64,000 nucleotides of DNA. Source: Acinetobacter venetianus RAG-1 = CIP 110063 (lineage in GTDB: Bacteria; Pseudomonadota; Gammaproteobacteria; Pseudomonadales; Moraxellaceae). Within the stretch, counting starts at the first letter, position 1. Each line of letters starts with the position of its first letter. The DNA lies in contig NZ_KB849558.1 of NCBI RefSeq assembly GCF_000368585.1, forward strand, positions 724,722-788,721, given 5' to 3'. Below are positions 1-10,434 of this stretch, one piece after another. A model generated the notes under the pieces. The model saw only the letters and a program-made list of their open reading frames with translations. It was not told the DNA's origin and ran no database searches. Both the position numbers and the translations under genes were made by a program.

Positions 1-957
1 GTTTTACCAAATACACCTGCCGCTCAAGTTGATTTGAAAGTTGGAGATAAAATATTAGAGATCGATGGTCAGACGACACCAACGTGGGAAAAACTTAACT
101 ACGCGCTTGTAAACCGTGTGGGTGAAACTGGGCAAGTTTCTGTTTTAGTTGATCGTGCGGGTACTGAAAAACAAGTTAATTTATCGATTAAAGATTTTCT
201 TAAAGATCAGAGTCAATCACCTTTAGATGCATTGGGCTTTTTACCTTATCGTCCTGTTATCCCTGCAGTTGTAAAAGAGTTAAGTGCGGATGGTGCTGCA
301 ATTCGTCAAGGGATGAAAGAGGGTGATAAAATCGTAGCAATCAATGGTGTTACGATGAAAGACTGGTTTGATGTAGTTGAAGTTGTACAAGGTTCACCTG
401 AAAAATTGTTGAATATTGATGTGATGCGCAATGACAAGATTGTGCATTTACAAGTTATGCCGCAAGGTCAACGTGACAATATGGGCAATACAACGGGTGT
501 TCTCGGTGTAAAAAGTGATATTGGTAAAGTTACTATTCCACAAGAATATAAACAAACGATTCAATATTCACCTCTTGAAGCTTTAGGTGTTGCGACTGAT
601 AAAACAGTGCAGCTCTCAGGTATGATTGTAAACTCGATCGTAAAAATGGTAAGAGGCTTGATTGGTTTAGATAATCTATCTGGTCCAATAACGATTGCTA
701 AAGTTGCTGGACAAAGTGCTGAAATGGGATGGCAAACGTTTATCTCTTTTATGGCGCTGATGAGTGTAAGTCTAGGTATCTTAAATTTATTGCCAATTCC
801 AATGTTGGATGGTGGTCACTTAGTTTATTACTTTATTGAAGCAATTCGTGGTAAACCTGTTTCTGAACAAATACAGATGTTTGGTTTAAAAGTTGGTATG
901 GTACTGCTCGGTAGCATGATGCTTTTAGCTTTATTCAATGACTTCATGCGTTTATAA
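1..957 (+). CDS. rseP: RseP site-2 intramembrane protease (5' end cut by window)
   Basis: Inner-membrane zinc protease that cleaves anti-sigma factors in the envelope stress response. The frame is open from base 1, so the N-terminal part carrying the HExxH zinc motif lies outside the window. What remains holds the end of a first PDZ domain, a second PDZ domain (about 100 to 160 residues in) and the C-terminal membrane core. That core includes the LDGGH motif with the third zinc ligand (near base 810) and a final transmembrane helix. It is followed 32 bp later by bamA, the usual proteobacterial order. The family call is secure; only the true start is unseen. Confidence 0.95.
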   Translation, partial: VLPNTPAAQVDLKVGDKILEIDGQTTPTWEKLNYALVNRVGETGQVSVLVDRAGTEKQVNLSIKDFLKDQSQSPLDALGFLPYRPVIPAVVKELSADGAAIRQGMKEGDKIVAINGVTMKDWFDVVEVVQGSPEKLLNIDVMRNDKIVHLQVMPQGQRDNMGNTTGVLGVKSDIGKVTIPQEYKQTIQYSPLEALGVATDKTVQLSGMIVNSIVKMVRGLIGLDNLSGPITIAKVAGQSAEMGWQTFISFMALMSVSLGILNLLPIPMLDGGHLVYYFIEAIRGKPVSEQIQMFGLKVGMVLLGSMMLLALFNDFMRL

Positions 958-989
958 ACGCAAATGGAATTTAACTTACTGGAAAATAT

Positions 990-3563
990 ATGGGCATGCG
1001 TCACACACATTTATTAATGCCTTTAGCACTTGTTAGTGCGATGGCAGCGGTACAACAAGTATACGCAGCAGACGAGTTTCTTGCACGAGATATACGAATT
1101 GATGGCCTTGTACGTTTAACACCTGCAAGCATCTATTCAATGTTACCAATAAATAGTGGCGATAGAGTAAGTGATCCAATGATCGCTGAAGCAATTCGCA
1201 CTTTATATGCTTCAGGTCTATTTGATGACATCAAGGCTTTTAAAGAGAATGATGTCTTAGTCTTCAAAGTAGTTGAACGTCCAATCATTTCAAAGCTTGA
1301 ATTCAAAGGCAATAAACTTATTCCAAAGGAAGCTTTGGAACAAGGCTTAAAGAAAATGGGTATTGCTGAAGGTGAGGTTTTCAAAAAATCTGCATTACAG
1401 ATTATTGAAACTGAACTTGAGCAACAGTATACACAGCAAGGTCGTTACGATGCTGATGTAACAGTAGAAACAATAGCTCGCCCAAATAACCGCGTGGAGT
1501 TAAAACTAAACTTCAACGAAGGTACACCTGCGAAAGTTTTTGATATCAATATCATTGGTAATACTGTATTTAACGATGCTGATATTAAACAAGCTTTTGC
1601 AGTGAAAGAAAGTGGTTGGGCATCGATTGTTACGCGTAATGACCGATATGCTCGTGAAAAAATGGCTGCAAGTTTAGAGGCATTGCGTGCACTATATTTA
1701 AACAAAGGCTACATTAATTTTAATATCATCAATTCACAACTGAATATTAGTGAAGATAAAAAACATATCTTTATCGAAGTTTCTGTTGATGAAGGTAGTC
1801 AGTTTAAGTTCGGTGAAACGAAGTTTTTAGGTGACGCACTTTATAAGCCAGAAGAGTTGCAAGCACTTAAACTTTACAAAGATGGTGAAACGTATTCGCA
1901 AGAAAAAGTGAATGCTGTTAAGCAACTTTTACTACGTAAATACGGAAATGCTGGTTATTACTATGCAGAGGTAAATGTAGTTCCTCAGATTAATAATCAA
2001 ACAGGAATTGTTGATCTTAATTACTATATTAACCCTGGCCAGCAAGTCACAGTTCGTCGTATTAACTTTACAGGTAATAATAAAACTGCTGATGAAGTTT
2101 TACGACGTGAAATGCGTCAGATGGAAGGTGCGTTAGCGAGTAATGAGAAAATTGATCTTTCTAAAGTTCGTTTAGAGCGTACAGGTTTCTTTAAAACTGT
2201 TGATGTAAAACCCGTTCGTGTACCGAACTCTCCAGACCAAGTTGATTTAAATGTTGATGTTGAAGAGCAGCACTCTGGTACAACAACCCTTGCTGTAGGT
2301 TACTCTCAAAATGGTGGTATCACATTCCAAGCAGGTTTGAGTCAAACAAACTTTATGGGTACTGGTAATCGAGTAGCAGTTGATTTATCTCGTTCTGAAA
2401 CACAAGATTATTATAACTTGAGTGTAACAGACCCATACTTCACTATTGACGGTGTGAGTCGTGGATATAATGTTTACTATCGTAAAACCAAACTGAATGA
2501 AGACTATAACGTTAACAATTATGTGACTGATAGTTTAGGTGGTAGTTTAAGCTTTGGTTATCCAATTGATGAAAATCAAAGTTTGAGTGCTTCTGTTGGT
2601 ATCGATAAAACTAAAGTAAGAACAGGTCCAAGTGTTTCTACTTATATTCGTGACTATTTGTTAGCAAATGGTGGTAAAAAAACAGGTTCAAGTTCTTTCT
2701 GTGATGGTGAATACAAATCTCAAAGAGAGATTAATAATGAAAAAGGTGATCCAGATCCTAGTCCGATACCAGAAGATTATGATTTAGCAACACATTGTGT
2801 AGATGATAATTTTAATGCAAAAGATTTAACAGAGTATGGGAATGCTTTTGAGGGAGACTTCTTAACATATACTTTGAACTTAGGATGGTCATATAATACG
2901 CTTAATAGACCTATTTTCCCAACTTCAGGTATGTCTCATCGAGTTGGTTTAGAAGTTGGTTTACCTGGTAGTGATGTTGATTATCAAAAGTTGACCTATG
3001 ATGCGCAAGCATTTAAGTCATTGCCTAAAGGATTTGTATTACGTGGCTATGGTAAGTTAGGTTTCGGTAATGATCTACCATTCTACAAGAACTTCTATGC
3101 GGGTGGATATGGTTCTGTGCGTGGTTATGATAACAGTTCATTAGGTCCGAAATATCCAAGTGTGATTTTCCAAGAAACTGGCAAAAATGATCCAGATCCT
3201 GAAGAAGTCGGTGGTAATGCGCTAGTTCAATTCGGTACGGAACTTGCTCTACCTTTACCATTCAAAGGGGATTGGACTCGTCAGGTGAGACCTGTGTTGT
3301 TTGCTGAAGGTGCACAAGTTTTTGATACACAATGTGATGTACCACAAGGTGATATTTTAGTTAACGGAAATAATGTTGATATCAAACAATATTGTAAAGA
3401 TAACTATAAATTTGACTTCGGCAACATGCGTTATAGCGTTGGTGTTGGTTTTACATGGATTACGATGATCGGACCATTATCACTCAGTTATGCATATCCG
3501 CTTAACGATAAGAAAGGCGATGATACTAAGTCTATTCAATTCGAAATTGGTCGTACTTTCTAA
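990..3563 (+). CDS. bamA: BamA outer membrane protein assembly factor
   Basis: Central subunit of the BAM complex that inserts beta-barrel proteins into the outer membrane. The protein has 857 residues. A signal peptide of about 26 residues ends in VYA before ADEF. Five POTRA repeats follow (about 27-420), then a 16-strand barrel with the loop-6 motif VRGY and a C-terminal Phe (GRTF). The start at 990 has a GGA ribosome site 6 bases upstream. An extracellular-loop insert at about residues 562-610 is rich in Asp and Pro and carries two Cys, longer than I expect from the E. coli protein. The gene sits between rseP and skp, its conserved place. Confidence 0.97.
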   Translation: MGMRHTHLLMPLALVSAMAAVQQVYAADEFLARDIRIDGLVRLTPASIYSMLPINSGDRVSDPMIAEAIRTLYASGLFDDIKAFKENDVLVFKVVERPIISKLEFKGNKLIPKEALEQGLKKMGIAEGEVFKKSALQIIETELEQQYTQQGRYDADVTVETIARPNNRVELKLNFNEGTPAKVFDINIIGNTVFNDADIKQAFAVKESGWASIVTRNDRYAREKMAASLEALRALYLNKGYINFNIINSQLNISEDKKHIFIEVSVDEGSQFKFGETKFLGDALYKPEELQALKLYKDGETYSQEKVNAVKQLLLRKYGNAGYYYAEVNVVPQINNQTGIVDLNYYINPGQQVTVRRINFTGNNKTADEVLRREMRQMEGALASNEKIDLSKVRLERTGFFKTVDVKPVRVPNSPDQVDLNVDVEEQHSGTTTLAVGYSQNGGITFQAGLSQTNFMGTGNRVAVDLSRSETQDYYNLSVTDPYFTIDGVSRGYNVYYRKTKLNEDYNVNNYVTDSLGGSLSFGYPIDENQSLSASVGIDKTKVRTGPSVSTYIRDYLLANGGKKTGSSSFCDGEYKSQREINNEKGDPDPSPIPEDYDLATHCVDDNFNAKDLTEYGNAFEGDFLTYTLNLGWSYNTLNRPIFPTSGMSHRVGLEVGLPGSDVDYQKLTYDAQAFKSLPKGFVLRGYGKLGFGNDLPFYKNFYAGGYGSVRGYDNSSLGPKYPSVIFQETGKNDPDPEEVGGNALVQFGTELALPLPFKGDWTRQVRPVLFAEGAQVFDTQCDVPQGDILVNGNNVDIKQYCKDNYKFDFGNMRYSVGVGFTWITMIGPLSLSYAYPLNDKKGDDTKSIQFEIGRTF

Positions 3564-3604
3564 GTACGACTCTAGGTTTTCAAAATATATAAAAGGATGA
3601 AACA

Positions 3605-4093
3605 ATGAAAACATTAACAATGCTTATGATTGGCTTAGGTCTAACGGTTTCAGCAGCTGCGAATGCAGGTGGTATTGCTGTTGTCGATCTCGCTAAAGTT
3701 GTTGAAAGTAGTACATATCTCAAACAACAAAACGCAAGTTTAGGTCAAACAGTAAAACCAACTTCAACAAAGTTGGAGCAGTTGGGCAAAGAAATTGAAG
3801 GTTTGCAACAAAAAGCCCAATCAGCTAATCAAGCTGATTTGCAAAAACTTTCTGCTCAATACCAAGCTAAAGTTAATGAATTTAATTCTACTCAGCAAGG
3901 TTTACAGACGAAAGTTCAGTCTAGTTTACAAGCGATGAACACAACTTTTGAGAATCGTGTAAAGCAAGCAGCGGAACAATTACGTAAAGAAAATAATTTA
4001 GATTTTATTTTGAATAAAAATTCTACGATTGCATCTGACGCTCAGTATGATTTAACTGATAAAATGATTCAAAAGGTTAATGCAATGAAATAA
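3605..4093 (+). CDS. skp: Skp/OmpH periplasmic chaperone
   Basis: Periplasmic chaperone that holds unfolded outer membrane proteins on the way to BamA. The protein has 162 residues, normal for Skp. It has a signal peptide (about 1-21, ending ANA) and a long Gln- and Lys-rich helical region (about 40-130) that would form the coiled-coil tentacles. It lies 41 bp after bamA and 3 bp before lpxD, so it is almost certainly cotranscribed with both. Confidence 0.93.
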   Translation: MKTLTMLMIGLGLTVSAAANAGGIAVVDLAKVVESSTYLKQQNASLGQTVKPTSTKLEQLGKEIEGLQQKAQSANQADLQKLSAQYQAKVNEFNSTQQGLQTKVQSSLQAMNTTFENRVKQAAEQLRKENNLDFILNKNSTIASDAQYDLTDKMIQKVNAMK

Positions 4094-4096
4094 TCA

Positions 4097-5167
4097 ATGA
4101 ATAGACGTAGTTATCGTTTAGAAGAAATCGCTCACCTTGTAAAAGGTGAGTATTTCGGTGAAAAAGATTTTCAAATTTTTAATTTAGCAAGTCTAGAAAA
4201 AGCTCACAATCATCATATTTGCTTTGTAAATGGTGAAAAATACTTAGCGCAAGCTGAAGTAAGTCAAGCTGGTGTTTACATCGTTACTGAATCATTAAAA
4301 CAATTATTAGGCAGTAAGAAAAACTTTATTGTTGTTAATAATCCATATCTGGCGTTTGCCACATTAACCCATATATTCGACAAAAAAATATCTCAACGAG
4401 GTATTGAAAGTACTGCAAAGATACATCCTTCTGCGATTATTGCTGACGATGCATATATTGGACATCATGTTGTTATTGGTGAAAATTGTGTTGTTGGTAA
4501 TAATACAATTATTCAAGCAAACGTCTTTCTTGATGACAACGTCGAAGTGGGCAAAGATGGTTTTATTGATGCAAATGTGTCGATTACAGGTGAAGCCAAG
4601 CTAAAGGATCGTGTTCGTATACATACAAATACTTCAATTGGTTCAGAAGGTTTTGGATTTGCTCCTTATCAGGGTAAATGGCATCGAATAGCACAACTTG
4701 GTTCAGTTTTAATTGGTAATGATGTCAGAATTGGTTCAAATTGTTGTATTGATCGTGGTGCATTGGACGATACTATTCTTGAAGATGGCGTAATTATTGA
4801 TAACCTTGTGCAAATCGCGCATAACGTTCAAATTGGTCAAAATACTGCGATTGCCGCTAACTGTGCTATCGCTGGAAGTGTTCGTATTGGCAAAAACTGT
4901 ATTATCGGAGGCGGTAGTGCAGTTGCAGGGCATTTAAATATCGCGGATAATGTCACGCTTACTGGAATGTCAATGGTCACAAAAAATATTTCTGAGGCAG
5001 GAACTTATTCTTCAGGAATTGGGCTCTTTGAAAATAGTCATTGGAAAAGGACGGTTGTACGCTTGAGACAATTAGCAGATGTGCCATTGACCCAACTCAC
5101 GAAAAGGCTTGATCATATGCAAGCTCAATTAGAGTCCCTTGAATCAACCCTTAAGTTACGTAAATAA
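4097..5167 (+). CDS. lpxD: LpxD UDP-3-O-(3-hydroxyacyl)glucosamine N-acyltransferase
   Basis: Third acylation step of lipid A synthesis: transfers a 3-hydroxyacyl chain from ACP to the 2-amino group of UDP-3-O-acylglucosamine in the cytoplasm. The 356-residue protein has an N-terminal uridine-binding domain (about 1-100), a left-handed beta helix of hexapeptide repeats (I/V-G-x-x-x, about 105-310) and a C-terminal helix. The His of HNVQIG is a candidate catalytic base. It is packed between skp and fabZ (3 and 6 bp gaps), as in most gammaproteobacteria. Confidence 0.95.
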   Translation: MNRRSYRLEEIAHLVKGEYFGEKDFQIFNLASLEKAHNHHICFVNGEKYLAQAEVSQAGVYIVTESLKQLLGSKKNFIVVNNPYLAFATLTHIFDKKISQRGIESTAKIHPSAIIADDAYIGHHVVIGENCVVGNNTIIQANVFLDDNVEVGKDGFIDANVSITGEAKLKDRVRIHTNTSIGSEGFGFAPYQGKWHRIAQLGSVLIGNDVRIGSNCCIDRGALDDTILEDGVIIDNLVQIAHNVQIGQNTAIAANCAIAGSVRIGKNCIIGGGSAVAGHLNIADNVTLTGMSMVTKNISEAGTYSSGIGLFENSHWKRTVVRLRQLADVPLTQLTKRLDHMQAQLESLESTLKLRK

Positions 5168-5173
5168 TTTATT

Positions 5174-5659
5174 ATGACTGAGTCAACATTTCCAGCATTC
5201 ACGATGCCTGAATTACCAATGGATATCCAAACTATCCGTGAATATTTACCTCATCGCTATCCTTTCTTGTTAGTTGATAGAGTGACAGAAGTAACTGAAA
5301 ATAGCATTGTCGGTTATAAAAACGTATCTATTAATGAAGAGTTTCTACAAGGACATTTTCCAACTTATCCGATTATGCCTGGTGTATTGATTATTGAAGC
5401 TTTGGCTCAGGTTTCTGGTATTTTAGGTTTTGTATTAACAAATCAGAAGCCAAAAGCTGGTTCATTGTTCTTGTTTGCTGGCGCAGAAAAAATAAGATTT
5501 AAGAAACAGGTTGTTGCTGGTGACCAGCTTATCTTAAAATCTGAGCTTGTTATGCAAAAACGTGGCATTTACAAGTACAATTGTACTGCTAGTGTTGACG
5601 GCAAAATTGCAGCAGCAGCTGAGATTATTATTTCCCATCAGAAAATTGAGCAGACATGA
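5174..5659 (+). CDS. fabZ: FabZ 3-hydroxyacyl-ACP dehydratase
   Basis: Removes water from 3-hydroxyacyl-ACP in fatty acid elongation and so competes with the lipid A acyltransferases for the same substrate. The 161-residue hot-dog fold shows the catalytic His in [11 protein letters not shown] and the catalytic Glu in IIEALAQ. The stop overlaps the lpxA start by 4 bases (ATGA), which suggests coupled translation. Confidence 0.96.
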   Translation: MTESTFPAFTMPELPMDIQTIREYLPHRYPFLLVDRVTEVTENSIVGYKNVSINEEFLQGHFPTYPIMPGVLIIEALAQVSGILGFVLTNQKPKAGSLFLFAGAEKIRFKKQVVAGDQLILKSELVMQKRGIYKYNCTASVDGKIAAAAEIIISHQKIEQT

Positions 5660-6444
5660 GTAGTCAAAATTTAGTTCATCCTACAGCAATTATTGACGCA
5701 TCTGCAGAAATCGCATCTGGTGTACAAATTGGGCCATATTGTATTATTGGGCCAAATGTAAGTATTGATGCAGGAACAAAATTACGTTCGCATGTTGTAG
5801 TTGGTGGCTTTACGAAAATTGGAAAAAATAATGATATTTTCCAATTTTCGAGTATTGGGGAAATTTGCCAAGATTTAAAATATCAAGGTGAAGAGACGTG
5901 GTTAGAAATAGGGGATAATAACTCTATTCGTGAACATTGTACTTTGCATAGAGGTACAGTTCAGGATCATGGTATTACAAAGATTGGTAGCCATAATTTA
6001 TTGATGGTGAATACCCATATTGCACATGATTGTAACATTGGTGACCACAATATTTTTGCAAACAATGTTGGTGTAGCTGGACATGTAAATGTTGGTGATC
6101 ATGTGATTGTTGGTGGTAATGCTGGTATTCACCAATTCTGCCGTATTGACTCTTACAGTATGATTGGTGGCGCGGCTTTAATCCTTAAAGATGTTCCTGC
6201 CTATGTGATGGCATCAGGTAATCCAGCACGTGCTTTTGGCATGAATATAGAGGGCATGCGTCGTAAAGGATGGTCTCGAAATACCATTCAAGGTCTTAGA
6301 GAAGCTTATAAGTTGATCTATAAATCTGGCCTTACAACAGAGCAAGCAATCGAGAAAATTCGCAATGAAATTTTAGAAAGCACGCCTGAAGCTCAGCTGT
6401 TTATCGATTCTCTAGAAAAGTCTACACGCGGCATCGTACGCTAA
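5656..6444 (+). CDS. lpxA: LpxA UDP-N-acetylglucosamine acyltransferase
   Basis: First step of lipid A synthesis: O-acylation of UDP-GlcNAc. The protein has 262 residues. It has a hexapeptide-repeat beta helix (about 8-190) and a C-terminal helical domain. The catalytic His lies in the NTHIAHDC segment. It is the last gene of the operon and is followed by a strong terminator. Unlike E. coli, lpxB does not follow; it lies 43 kb away in this window at 49772. Confidence 0.96.
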   Translation: MSSQNLVHPTAIIDASAEIASGVQIGPYCIIGPNVSIDAGTKLRSHVVVGGFTKIGKNNDIFQFSSIGEICQDLKYQGEETWLEIGDNNSIREHCTLHRGTVQDHGITKIGSHNLLMVNTHIAHDCNIGDHNIFANNVGVAGHVNVGDHVIVGGNAGIHQFCRIDSYSMIGGAALILKDVPAYVMASGNPARAFGMNIEGMRRKGWSRNTIQGLREAYKLIYKSGLTTEQAIEKIRNEILESTPEAQLFIDSLEKSTRGIVR

Positions 6445-6459
6445 GATTTTCTAAAATAA

Positions 6460-6484
6460 AAAAAGACACATCAGTGTCTTTTTT
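6460..6484. terminator. Bidirectional terminator between lpxA and the AraC regulator
   Basis: Perfect inverted repeat AAAAGACAC / GTGTCTTTT with a 4-base loop, flanked by A and T runs. It can end transcripts from both convergent genes. Confidence 0.9.
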
Positions 6485-6487
6485 TAT

Positions 6488-7444
6488 TTATGTTTCATTT
6501 TGAATATATTGCTGCCGATATTGTTTAGGTGAAATTTCAAAAGTGCGTTTAAATGCTTGACTAAAAGCAGTTTCCGAAGAGTATCCAACCTTATTTGCAA
6601 TTTGCTGAATAGAATAATTACTTTTACGGAGATATTGGCTCGCTAAACGCATTCGATGTTGTTGTAGATATGCTAGTGGCGATTCACCAATGACTTCATG
6701 GAATAAACTTGCAAACTTTGAGCGAGACATACAACATTGTTCAGCTAAAGTTTCTACTGTCCAAGCATCTTCAGGATGGTTGTGGATAGCGGCTAAACTA
6801 TTGCTGAGTTCGGGGTGATTGAATGCACTCAGCCATCCTGATTGATCAGAAATTTGTTGAATATGATCTCGAATACACTTAATTAATAAAATATTTACGA
6901 GATGGTCAATAATAATATCTCGGCCTGCTTGAATATTTTGTGTTTCAAGGGCAAGAAAGTGCAAACCAATTTGTAACCATTCAGGCGTACTTGTATCTCC
7001 ATGTTGTAGGTGTATTAAAGTTGGAAGCGCTTGAATAAAAGGACGTGCCATAAGTGTATCAATTTGACAGCGCACTGTTAATATTAAATTTTTCTCAGAT
7101 GATTCAGTACCAAACTCGATAGCATCTTCTTTATGACCATCAAAAAATTTAGATATGTCTACAGCATTAACAAGCTTGGTAATGGCATTGTCAGCCCCTG
7201 TATGTGCTTTACCAGAAGGGATAACTACGATTTCACCCGCATTGGCTGTCAGACTATTTTGTCCATCAACCTGTATAAATACCGACCCAACTAAAACAAT
7301 ATGAACAATTAAAGCAGTTTGATCTTGGCAGATGAAACTCCATTCTCCTTGTGTTTTCAAGTAGATATATTCACTGTGGTTTAAATGAATATCGGCAAAT
7401 ATTTTACTTAAAGCATCCATATGATTTTTTATCGACGTGTTCAT
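6488..7444 (-). CDS. alkR: AraC/XylS-family regulator, probable AlkR activator of alkM
   Basis: Transcription regulator of 318 residues. The N-terminal cupin-like sensor domain (about 20-200) is followed by a double helix-turn-helix AraC domain (about 215-315) with typical segments such as SKFASLFHEVIGESP, IANKVGYSS and FKRTFEISPKQYR. It is divergent from the alkane hydroxylase gene across a 150-170 bp gap. In A. baylyi an AraC/XylS activator, AlkR, is needed for alkane induction of alkM. The AlkR identity is inferred from position and family, since the sensor domain cannot be matched by eye. Confidence 0.72.
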   Translation of the reverse strand: MNTSIKNHMDALSKIFADIHLNHSEYIYLKTQGEWSFICQDQTALIVHIVLVGSVFIQVDGQNSLTANAGEIVVIPSGKAHTGADNAITKLVNAVDISKFFDGHKEDAIEFGTESSEKNLILTVRCQIDTLMARPFIQALPTLIHLQHGDTSTPEWLQIGLHFLALETQNIQAGRDIIIDHLVNILLIKCIRDHIQQISDQSGWLSAFNHPELSNSLAAIHNHPEDAWTVETLAEQCCMSRSKFASLFHEVIGESPLAYLQQHRMRLASQYLRKSNYSIQQIANKVGYSSETAFSQAFKRTFEISPKQYRQQYIQNET

Positions 7445-7610
7445 TTTAAATTATAGAGAGCTAATGTAATAACTCAATATGTGTTTTAAGGACAAAAACA
7501 GGGTGGATGATGCCAAAGACTTTCACATAGGTTTTTTGGACGCTTGCAACTGTAATGCATCTCATAATTCCTGAAAATATACATATATATACAAAGACAT
7601 GGAAAAGATG

Positions 7611-8852
7611 ATGAATGCGCCAGTAAATGTTGAGCAAGAACTTACGCCAGTAAGCATTCCAAAATCAAAAACTGAATTGGATCGTAAACGTTATTTATGG
7701 GCAATTAGCCCAGCTTTGCCTGTAATTGGTATCGGTATTTTAGCAGGCTATCAATTTGCTCCACGTCCTTTGAAAAAGATCTTTGCGCTAGGCGGCCCAA
7801 TTGTTTTGCATATTGTTATTCCAACAATCGATACGATTATTGGTAAAGATGCAAATAATCCAACTGATGAAGACATTAAATTACTTGAAAAAGATCCTTA
7901 TTACTCTCGTTTAGTAAAAAGCTTTATTCCATTGCAATATGCTGCAAATTTTTATGCATGCTATTTAACAAGTCGTAAAGAAACATCGTTTTTAGATAAG
8001 ATTTTACTTGGTATTTCGATGGGTGCGATCAACGGTATTGCAATTAATACTGCGCATGAGCTTAGTCATAAGCATGATCGTATTGACCATATTTTATCGC
8101 ATTTAGCACTTGTGCCAACGGGTTATAACCATTTCCGTGTTGAGCACCCATATGGTCACCATAAACGTGCTGCAACACCAGAAGATCCAGCATCTTCACA
8201 AATGGGTGAAACATTCTATGAGTTTTGGCCTCGTACAGTAATTGGTTCATTCAAATCAGCTGTAGAAATTGAAACTACACGTTTAAAACGTAAAGGTAAA
8301 GAATTCTGGTCTACAGACAATGAATTGTTGCAAGGGTGGGGCATGAGTGCTGCCTTTCATGGTTCTATGGTTGGTATCTTTGGTAAAGGTGTCATTCCAT
8401 ATTTAGCAACACAAGCATTCTATGGAATTAGCTTATTTGAAATCATTAACTATATTGAACACTATGGTTTGAAACGTCAAAAAGATGAAAATGGTAAATA
8501 CCAACGTACCATGCCTGAACATAGCTGGAACAATAATAATATTGTGACTAACTTGTTCCTATATCAACTACAACGTCACTCTGACCATCATGCATATCCG
8601 ACACGCCCATTCCAAGCATTGCGCCACTTTGATGAGGCACCAGAATTGCCAAGTGGCTATGCAAGTATGTTATTGCCTGCTTTGATTCCACCTTTATGGT
8701 CAAAAATGATGGATAAGCGTGTATTTGATCATTACAAAGGTGATTTAAATAAAGCGAATATTTATCCTAAACGTCGTGCAAAAATCTTTAAAAAGTTTGG
8801 TGTGGTTGATAAATCTTTAGAGCAAACTCAAGTAGAAGTAGTCGCTGAGTAA
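7611..8852 (+). CDS. alkM: AlkM/AlkB-type alkane 1-monooxygenase
   Basis: Membrane di-iron hydroxylase that oxidises medium or long n-alkanes to 1-alkanols with electrons from rubredoxin. Conserved His clusters are present: HELSHKHD, EHPYGHHKR, and LQRHSDHH, plus NYIEHYG of the AlkB family. Hydrophobic segments near residues 25-70 and 100-150 and in the centre would form the six helices. Start codons occur at 7599, 7608 and 7611. A GGA site favours 7611, giving 413 residues, close to the ADP1 enzyme. A separate terminator follows, so it is probably monocistronic. Confidence 0.93.
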   Translation: MNAPVNVEQELTPVSIPKSKTELDRKRYLWAISPALPVIGIGILAGYQFAPRPLKKIFALGGPIVLHIVIPTIDTIIGKDANNPTDEDIKLLEKDPYYSRLVKSFIPLQYAANFYACYLTSRKETSFLDKILLGISMGAINGIAINTAHELSHKHDRIDHILSHLALVPTGYNHFRVEHPYGHHKRAATPEDPASSQMGETFYEFWPRTVIGSFKSAVEIETTRLKRKGKEFWSTDNELLQGWGMSAAFHGSMVGIFGKGVIPYLATQAFYGISLFEIINYIEHYGLKRQKDENGKYQRTMPEHSWNNNNIVTNLFLYQLQRHSDHHAYPTRPFQALRHFDEAPELPSGYASMLLPALIPPLWSKMMDKRVFDHYKGDLNKANIYPKRRAKIFKKFGVVDKSLEQTQVEVVAE

Positions 8853-8872
8853 TTTAAAGACATGATCAAATG

Positions 8873-8906
8873 AAAGCACTGCTTAGAAATGAGCAGTGCT
8901 TTTTTC
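8873..8906 (+). terminator. Rho-independent terminator of alkM
   Basis: Stem AAAGCACTGCT / AGCAGTGCTTT with an 8-base loop and a T-rich tail, 20 bp after the alkM stop. Confidence 0.9.
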
Positions 8907-9013
8907 TTGTATTAAATAAATTAAAAATCATCGGTTTCTCCATCTTGTTGTTGTATATCTATAGTTTTGATCTAACAAGAATTTTGCAGATTTAGATAAT
9001 TCATGAGGCGATG

Positions 9014-10366
9014 ATGACAAAACATTATGATTATATTGCGATAGGTGGCGGTAGTGGCGGCATAGCATCTGTAAATCGTGCAGCCATGTATGGAAAAAAA
9101 TGTGCCTTAATCGAAAAGGGAGAAATCGGAGGTACATGTGTAAATGTTGGATGCGTACCTAAAAAAGTGATGTGGTATGCCGCGCATATAGCGGAGAGCA
9201 TTCAAAAATATGCGCCTGATTATGGATTCAACACCCAAGTCGAATCTTTTAACTGGCAGACACTGGTCAAAAATCGCCAAGCTTATATTGATCGAATTCA
9301 TCAATCTTATCAAAATAGCCTAAGTAATAATCAAGTCGATGTGGTTCAAGGGCCAGCAATTTTCATTGATAAAAATACAATTGAAGTAAATGGTGAGCGC
9401 CTAACTGCCGATCATATTTTAATTGCAACGGGTACTCAGCCCTCATTACCTGATATAGAAGGTGTTGAGTATGGTATTGATTCAAATGGTTTCTTTGAGT
9501 TATCCGCTTTACCTCAAACAGTCGCAGTTATTGGCTCTGGTTATATTGCTGTCGAGCTTGCTGGTGTGCTGAATACATTAGGGTCTCAGGTAGGCTTGTT
9601 TATTCGAAAGAATTTACCTGTACGACGATTTGATCCATTTCTGAGTGAAACTTTGGTCGACGTTATGCAAACGGATGGCATTACTTTACATACTCAAGCA
9701 ACCCCAAAAAAAGTGACAAAAAATGCCGATGGTAAAGTAACTTTGCATCTAGAAAATGGTGAAGAACATATTGTTGATTGTCTCATTTGGGCAACAGGCA
9801 GAGAGCCGAATACTGCAAACTTAAATTTGGATAAAGCAAATGTCCAATTAGATGAGCGAGGTTATATCGCTGTCGATCAATTTCAAAATACCTCACAGGC
9901 AGGAATTTATGCTGTTGGTGACATTACTGGGAAGATGGAATTGACGCCTGTCGCTGTAGCAGCTGGTCGACGTTTATCTGAAAGATTATTTAATGATAAG
10001 CCAAATGAATATTTGGATTATGAGAATATTCCAACGGTTGTGTTTAGCCATCCACCTATTGGCACAGTTGGAATAACCGAACAAGAAGCAATTGAAAAAT
10101 ATGGTCAGCAAGCGGTGAAAATCTATAATTCTTCATTCACAGCGATGTACAGCGCGATTACTCAACATCGGCAGCCGACTAAAATGAAGTTAGTATGTGT
10201 TGGTGATGAAGAAAAAATTGTGGGTATTCATGGGATAGGATTTGGTATGGATGAAATCCTTCAAGGCTTTGCAGTCGCATTGAAAATGGGTGCGACCAAA
10301 CGGGATTTTGATAATACTGTCGCTATTCATCCAACTTCAGCCGAAGAGTTTGTCACGATGCGATAG
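9014..10366 (+). CDS. gor: Glutathione-disulfide reductase
   Basis: FAD- and NADPH-dependent flavoprotein that keeps cytoplasmic glutathione reduced. The 450-residue protein has the FAD motif GGGSGG near the N-terminus and the redox disulfide [13 protein letters not shown] (about residues 37-49). It also has the NADPH-binding region GSGYIAVE with downstream Arg residues (VRRFD), and the C-terminal active-site His in AIHPTSAEE. Two in-frame ATGs exist at 9011 and 9014; the AGG site fits 9014 better. The gene stands alone between two terminators. Confidence 0.95.
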   Translation: MTKHYDYIAIGGGSGGIASVNRAAMYGKKCALIEKGEIGGTCVNVGCVPKKVMWYAAHIAESIQKYAPDYGFNTQVESFNWQTLVKNRQAYIDRIHQSYQNSLSNNQVDVVQGPAIFIDKNTIEVNGERLTADHILIATGTQPSLPDIEGVEYGIDSNGFFELSALPQTVAVIGSGYIAVELAGVLNTLGSQVGLFIRKNLPVRRFDPFLSETLVDVMQTDGITLHTQATPKKVTKNADGKVTLHLENGEEHIVDCLIWATGREPNTANLNLDKANVQLDERGYIAVDQFQNTSQAGIYAVGDITGKMELTPVAVAAGRRLSERLFNDKPNEYLDYENIPTVVFSHPPIGTVGITEQEAIEKYGQQAVKIYNSSFTAMYSAITQHRQPTKMKLVCVGDEEKIVGIHGIGFGMDEILQGFAVALKMGATKRDFDNTVAIHPTSAEEFVTMR

Positions 10367-10388
10367 CGTTAAAATTCACGATACTATA

Positions 10389-10419
10389 AAAAAGGACGCC
10401 ATTATAGACGTCCTTTTTA
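10389..10419. terminator. Bidirectional terminator between gor and the acyl-CoA dehydrogenase genes
   Basis: Stem AAAAAGGACG / CGTCCTTTTT with a 10-base loop between convergent genes. Confidence 0.88.
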
Positions 10420-10434
10420 TTTAACTTACTGAAA

